Assembly (NCBI GenBank): GCA_001701105.1
Contig: DAAI01000021.1
Span: forward strand, 32,737 to 51,032
Reading direction: 5' to 3'
Length of the DNA: 18,296 nucleotides
Source of the DNA: Bacteroidales bacterium GP1
Lineage (GTDB): Bacteria > Bacteroidota > Bacteroidia > Bacteroidales > Muribaculaceae
The notes beneath the pieces were generated by a model. That model was not told the DNA's origin. It made no database searches and saw only the letters and a list, made by a program, of their open reading frames with translations. Made by a program: the position numbers and the translations under genes. Position 1 is the stretch's first letter. Each line of letters starts with the position of its first letter. This document shows positions 14,492-18,296 of this stretch, piece by piece.

Positions 14492-15490
14492 ATGGCAAGA
14501 AGATCATCTAAAAACGAAACTGGTATTGAAAGAATAGCACCCCCGCAAGGTACAATACACGATGCGTGGACGGCATATATCTGCTTAAATTGCAGGGCAT
14601 TAAACTATGTACATATTGGTAATACATTACTGACACCTGAAGAAGCATACGAAAGTCAGACTTGGGTATGCGAAAAGTGTGGTTTTATTCATTCTAAGGA
14701 ATCAGGTTTGCCTTCTTCATGGGAAGAAAGTTGGATGCCTGAGTTATTAGAATCAGGAGAACTGACGGTGGAAAGATTTTGGCGTGCTTTCTTTAAGAAT
14801 GCGACAGAAAATCCCCAAGCCTATTGGAAATTTTGCAACACCTGTGGCAGAATACAACCCAGTAGCCATTTTAGTAAACACGCCGGTTGGGGTCCATTAG
14901 AAAAACAAATGGAATGTCGTGCGTGCAAAGCTGCCATCAACGCAGTACTTAACCCACAGCGTACATCTGAACAACTCAGAGAGTCTTCTATTCGCAGAAG
15001 AATTGGAGACTTGATAGTGTCAGAATACGAAGAAAAGTTAGATGTACAAGCACTGTTTGAAAGATTTGGAGGAAAATGTTTTAAAACTGGTAAGCCACTT
15101 GATATAACTAAAACTGGTACTTGGCATATAGACCACATACTTCCTTCAAAGTATCTTTATGCTTTGAACTCTCGTAATGCAGCTTTGCTGTCGGATGAAG
15201 CAAATAAGAATAAACGCGACAGGTGGCCGAGTGATTTTTATACTCCACAAGAGTTAGTCGAACTTGCGAGAATTACCGGAGCAGATTTGCAATTACTTTC
15301 AAGTCCAGTTCCTATACAAAATACTGCCGTAACTTCTGAGAATGTAAATCGAGCAGTAGATAGGTATCTGGCGGTTAGAAACTCTACCGATTTGCCCAAA
15401 AGAATTTCTGAAATCAAGAAAGTTCTTGAAGATTATTATTTGATAGAATTATTGGACGCTCAACACAAAGCATTTCTCGGTTTAGTATAA
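14492..15490 (+). CDS. HNH restriction endonuclease with two zinc ribbons
   Basis: Predicted Type II restriction nuclease of 332 residues. First zinc ribbon: CLNC (31-34) and CEKC (60-63). Second: CNTC (115-118) and CRAC (142-145). The HNH nuclease follows: GGKCFKTGKPLDI (194-206), WHIDHILPSK (211-220; H212, D214, H215) and SDEANKNKRDRWPSDF (234-249), which supplies the Asn and the terminal helix of a beta-beta-alpha-metal site. The zinc ribbons probably help DNA recognition. The C-terminal part (about 250-332) is helical with no known motif. The gene is AT-rich compared with the genes to its left. It converges on a two-module DNA methyltransferase and shares the last 9 bases with it, the classic layout of a restriction-modification pair. 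The alternative, a stand-alone HNH defence nuclease, is less likely given the partner. Confidence 0.85.
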   Translation: MARRSSKNETGIERIAPPQGTIHDAWTAYICLNCRALNYVHIGNTLLTPEEAYESQTWVCEKCGFIHSKESGLPSSWEESWMPELLESGELTVERFWRAFFKNATENPQAYWKFCNTCGRIQPSSHFSKHAGWGPLEKQMECRACKAAINAVLNPQRTSEQLRESSIRRRIGDLIVSEYEEKLDVQALFERFGGKCFKTGKPLDITKTGTWHIDHILPSKYLYALNSRNAALLSDEANKNKRDRWPSDFYTPQELVELARITGADLQLLSSPVPIQNTAVTSENVNRAVDRYLAVRNSTDLPKRISEIKKVLEDYYLIELLDAQHKAFLGLV

Positions 15491-18097
15491 GACCAAATAT
15501 TGATGATCAGTAACTGTGCCAATATCTTTGATTCCAAAGGTATCGCAGTGTCTTACACTTTCATCGAACAACTCAGCGTGAGCAAACCACTGGGATGCTA
15601 TCCGCATTAATTCTAAGCCCATATTACATTTAGGACTTTTCCCTAAATGTAATACCATAACACCTCCATTTTTCAAGCGTTCCCTTGCTTGCTGAAAAAT
15701 AGGAAAGTAAACAGATAGAGATTTCTTTTGTCTCTCATCAACATATAAATTGGGCATAATTTTAAAGTCCGATGGTTCCCAACCACTGAACCACAAGCGA
15801 ATCCAGTTCGCATTATAAAATCGGGTGCTATCAAAGAATGGAGGAGATGTAATGATCGCATCTAAGTTAGATACTTCTTCTGGCCAAACTAAAGTTGAGT
15901 CTTGAAGAAATATCTTACCTTTGGTAAAAGTATTTGATACCGACTCTCTAAAGAACTTGTTGACTTTCTCAATAAGTTTATCTAATAAGCTTTTATACAC
16001 ATATTCACCTGTCGGTGCATATGGTGTTATGGGATGGGACTTTCTGCTTAAAGCATAGGGGCGGTTGCCATGTAAAATATGCATCAAAGCAGAAATCACG
16101 ACCATTTCGGAAGCATTAGAGGGTGGAAATTGTTGAAAAAAACGTCTGGCTAAAAGAATTTCTTTAAGAGTATCAATATGATAATATTCGTTTAATGAAC
16201 GATTAAGTCCAAACCCTCCATATAAGTCAAGTTCTTTATTAATAATGTTATTGTTATTGTTATTGTTAAGAATGAAGGCTTCAAGTCGATTGATACATTC
16301 AACCGCTAAATGCAAATCTGATTTACCTACTTTGGCTTGACTTATATAGTACGCCATTATACTTATGTCCATCCCATACCCTGTACGTCCATTCAAACAC
16401 GCCTCGAAAGGTATAGTACCAACCCCGACGAATGGATCAAACATAGTTCCACCTTCTGGAATAAAGGTAGTAACCAGATGATGAGCAATAGCAGGTTTCA
16501 GTTTGCCTTGATAAGAACACAAAGAGTGATTGACATTTCCCCAGTTTTTTTTAGAAAATGGAAGGGATTGATGAGGCAAGTTAATCTTAAATGACTCCCA
16601 ATTGGTTTCCCAACCTAACCTTTCATATTGCATATGAATAAGTACTTGAGAAAGAATCATTCCACCTCTTGAACGACGTTCTCTTAATTTTTCACTTTTA
16701 ATGAGATTATAGCCCAGGCAGTTCATAAGTTCAATCAGGATTACATCTGTTTTTACATGAACATTATTGAAAGCGGAATCACCAAGATCAATGAAAATAT
16801 GAGCATTAGAAGCGAGTTTGTCTCTTAGATCTCTGAAAAAACAATACATCTCCTCAAAATATGCTTTTACCATTTGAGGAATTCTAATATCATATGCGGA
16901 ATTATTAAGTTCTGCTAATGTAGCCTTGAGAAGCGGACTACTATCTTCAACTGAAATTTCCAAATCAGCAGTCATTTTAACATCGTTAATCCCACTTGTC
17001 AGAATCTCATCGCGGAAACGACGTAAGTCTTTCTCAGATGACAAATATTCTAAAAACCATAATTCTAATTTAGTATTGCGGATGTAATTTGTGCCGTTAA
17101 GATATGGAGGGCTTGTAATCACATAAGAAATTGGTGCAGGAGTCTCAATCTCTCCTATATTTTTAGCGTTAGGTGAAATGAAAGAATGAAAATGAGAGAG
17201 ACTTAACCCGGAAGATTTAGTTAAATCATCCGAGATAATACGAATGTTTTCAGAGAAAAGCAATGAGAATGGTGGCACTCCCTTCTCTAATTCTTTCTTA
17301 GTTTTAAAACGAAGGTCTCCTTGTTTTTTCAAAAAAGAAGATGGAATGAGGGATGAAAGAACGCTGACCGTCAAGAGGTCTTTAACAAGACCTTCTTCTA
17401 TATTACGCAAATAACTTTTAGCCGACAGAATTTGAGAGAAACTTTGCTCGTTGAAATAAACACTTTTTTTGAAAACAGAGTAAAAATGCTCTTTCAGAGC
17501 CTCATCTTCAGGAGCGTCAAATTTTAAGAGGTTATCGGCATATGACAACATTTCTTCAGAAAGTTTTATTCTATCTGCATAAGGCACCGACAGAACCCTC
17601 AATTTAACATCTATAAGAAATTGCAGGACAGGATTCACCTCAGAATATACAGTAGGAAAACCCATCGTATCAGAAGCAAATATTGTTGTGCCTGTCCCAG
17701 CAAAAGGTTCGTAAATTAAACCCACATTGGATATATATTTTTTTATTATAGAAGTCACAAAGTCTGGAGAATACCCCTCAGCATAGGGATACCAACGCTG
17801 AAATGGGATGGTTTTGCTATTCTTAAAAGTAATGTCAGAAGTAGCAAAAGGCACCCCCTCCTCCATTGCAGAATGAAGCTTAATTTTAATAAATTGACTG
17901 ACAGCTCGCTTTTCCTTAGCAGCTTCTAAACATAGTTCGTCGTAAGAGTCTATGGATAAAATTCTTCGAATTTCTTGGCTTGACAATTTGGCAATACTAA
18001 GAAACAAATTGTCCTCACGTTCATTGAATCCTAGACTTACAACCTTGGATTTTCCTGAATTGGTGTCTGTAAAGGAGACAGCTTTGAAATTCTGCAT
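15482..18097 (-). CDS. Two-module DNA methyltransferase of a Type II RM system
   Basis: An 871-residue protein with two successive SAM-dependent methyltransferase modules. Module 1: RWYPYAEGYSPDFV (101-114), motif I EPFAGTGTT (130-138) and motif IV TSPPYLNGTNY (328-338). Module 2: SLCSYQGKLKPAIAHH (525-540), motif I DPFVGVGT (554-561) and motif IV TSPPFFDSTRFYNANW (750-765). Both modules have about 196 residues between motifs I and IV and share LW[F] and LG[DK]S after motif IV, so they look like an ancient duplication. TSPP[YF] rather than DPPY favours N4-cytosine methylation, though N6-adenine cannot be excluded. Each module probably modifies one strand of a non-palindromic site, as in M.FokI. 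Start at 18097 is supported by a promoter 36 bases upstream. It carries a poly-Asn tract at 611-617. The composition is AT-rich and it is probably acquired with the HNH gene. Confidence 0.88.
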   Translation of the reverse strand: MQNFKAVSFTDTNSGKSKVVSLGFNEREDNLFLSIAKLSSQEIRRILSIDSYDELCLEAAKEKRAVSQFIKIKLHSAMEEGVPFATSDITFKNSKTIPFQRWYPYAEGYSPDFVTSIIKKYISNVGLIYEPFAGTGTTIFASDTMGFPTVYSEVNPVLQFLIDVKLRVLSVPYADRIKLSEEMLSYADNLLKFDAPEDEALKEHFYSVFKKSVYFNEQSFSQILSAKSYLRNIEEGLVKDLLTVSVLSSLIPSSFLKKQGDLRFKTKKELEKGVPPFSLLFSENIRIISDDLTKSSGLSLSHFHSFISPNAKNIGEIETPAPISYVITSPPYLNGTNYIRNTKLELWFLEYLSSEKDLRRFRDEILTSGINDVKMTADLEISVEDSSPLLKATLAELNNSAYDIRIPQMVKAYFEEMYCFFRDLRDKLASNAHIFIDLGDSAFNNVHVKTDVILIELMNCLGYNLIKSEKLRERRSRGGMILSQVLIHMQYERLGWETNWESFKINLPHQSLPFSKKNWGNVNHSLCSYQGKLKPAIAHHLVTTFIPEGGTMFDPFVGVGTIPFEACLNGRTGYGMDISIMAYYISQAKVGKSDLHLAVECINRLEAFILNNNNNNNIINKELDLYGGFGLNRSLNEYYHIDTLKEILLARRFFQQFPPSNASEMVVISALMHILHGNRPYALSRKSHPITPYAPTGEYVYKSLLDKLIEKVNKFFRESVSNTFTKGKIFLQDSTLVWPEEVSNLDAIITSPPFFDSTRFYNANWIRLWFSGWEPSDFKIMPNLYVDERQKKSLSVYFPIFQQARERLKNGGVMVLHLGKSPKCNMGLELMRIASQWFAHAELFDESVRHCDTFGIKDIGTVTDHQYLVLY
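16247..16267 (-). repeat. In-frame AACAAT microsatellite encoding seven Asn
   Basis: Three and a half copies of a 6-base unit (AACAAT on the coding strand) encode residues 611-617 of the methyltransferase. The unit is a multiple of three, so copy-number change would alter only the length of the Asn run and would not break the frame. It lies 50 residues after motif I of module 2. Confidence 0.9.
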
Positions 18098-18132
18098 GCG
18101 AAGTATATTATTATATTATGATAATTACAACG

Positions 18133-18163
18133 CAAAGTTAACGCAAATATTTTTGACTACAAA
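18133..18163 (-). promoter_or_regulatory. Promoter of the DNA methyltransferase
   Basis: On the minus strand TTTG (18163-18160), 19 bases, TAACTTTG (18140-18133) is a perfect Bacteroidetes promoter. The transcript should start near 18126, about 29 bases before the ATG. It supports the annotated start and suggests strong, constitutive methylase expression. Confidence 0.8.
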
Positions 18164-18223
18164 ATTTTGCGATAGGAAATTGTTGACTGATAGATGACTC
18201 TATCGGCATGAGAAGATAGCGGG

Positions 18224-18255
18224 TTTGCGGGAATCAGGGAATTTTTGTAATTTTG
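18224..18255 (+). promoter_or_regulatory. Rightward promoter reading out of the window
   Basis: TTTG (18224-18227), 20 bases, TAATTTTG (18248-18255) fits TTTG-N19/20-TAnnTTTG. Just upstream are GATAG (18189-18193) and CTATC (18200-18204), an inverted repeat with a 6-base loop that could be an operator. No coding sequence follows before the window ends at 18296, so the driven gene is not visible. Confidence 0.45.
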
Positions 18256-18296
18256 CTATATATTAGGAATTTGTGGCCGATCATTGCGAGATTGGT

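Noticed and set aside
1..18296. tRNA, rRNA, CRISPR arrays, insertion-sequence ends
   Set aside because: Spacers were read on both strands and no cloverleaf, direct-repeat array or transposase-like gene was found.

Overview
The window looks like a chromosomal segment from a gut-type member of the order Bacteroidales, possibly Muribaculaceae (family-level placement is a guess). Support comes from promoters of the Bacteroidetes form TTTG-N19-TAnnTTTG, the lack of clear Shine-Dalgarno sequences, and gene content such as a Bacteroidetes-style POT peptide transporter, a C69 dipeptidase, an RsmI-like methylase and a YycJ-like MBL protein. Positions 1 to about 14 kb have fairly high GC and uniform codon use. 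From about 14.34 kb to the right edge the DNA is visibly AT-rich, which suggests a laterally acquired segment.

Layout. (1) 1-5351, plus strand: most of a de novo pyrimidine operon, pyrC (5' end outside the window), pyrK, pyrD, pyrF, pyrE and pyrB, closed by a strong intrinsic terminator. Together they convert aspartate plus carbamoyl phosphate to UMP, with an NAD-linked type 1B dihydroorotate dehydrogenase (PyrD/PyrK). The PyrB has a C-terminal extension that matches only the zinc-binding domain of the ATCase regulatory chain PyrI. (2) 5477-8873: a secreted C69 dipeptidase (minus) divergent from a POT peptide transporter (plus), a likely peptide-use module. (3) 8964-9509, minus: beta-carbonic anhydrase. 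(4) 9805-11611, plus: a NosR/PceC-like membrane flavoprotein with two CX3CP motifs, followed by a membrane-anchored nitroreductase-family protein. (5) 11674-12252, plus: a low-molecular-weight protein tyrosine phosphatase. It converges with a minus-strand pair made of an RsmI-like methyltransferase (13991-13242) and a YycJ-like metallo-hydrolase (13245-12244).

(6) 14492-18097: an AT-rich restriction-modification cassette. An HNH nuclease with two zinc ribbons (plus) converges on, and overlaps by 9 bases, an 871-residue DNA methyltransferase (minus) built from two tandem methyltransferase modules. The modules each carry an FxGxGT motif and a TSPP[YF] motif about 196 residues apart. This is best read as a Type II, possibly Type IIS-like, system in which each module modifies one strand of an asymmetric site. 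The TSPP[YF] motifs favour N4-cytosine methylation. A promoter at the right edge reads out of the window.

The most noteworthy items are the PyrB-PyrI zinc-domain fusion, the duplicated methyltransferase with its HNH partner, and the NosR/PceC-like protein paired with an anchored nitroreductase. No tRNA, rRNA, CRISPR array, insertion sequence or integrase was seen.
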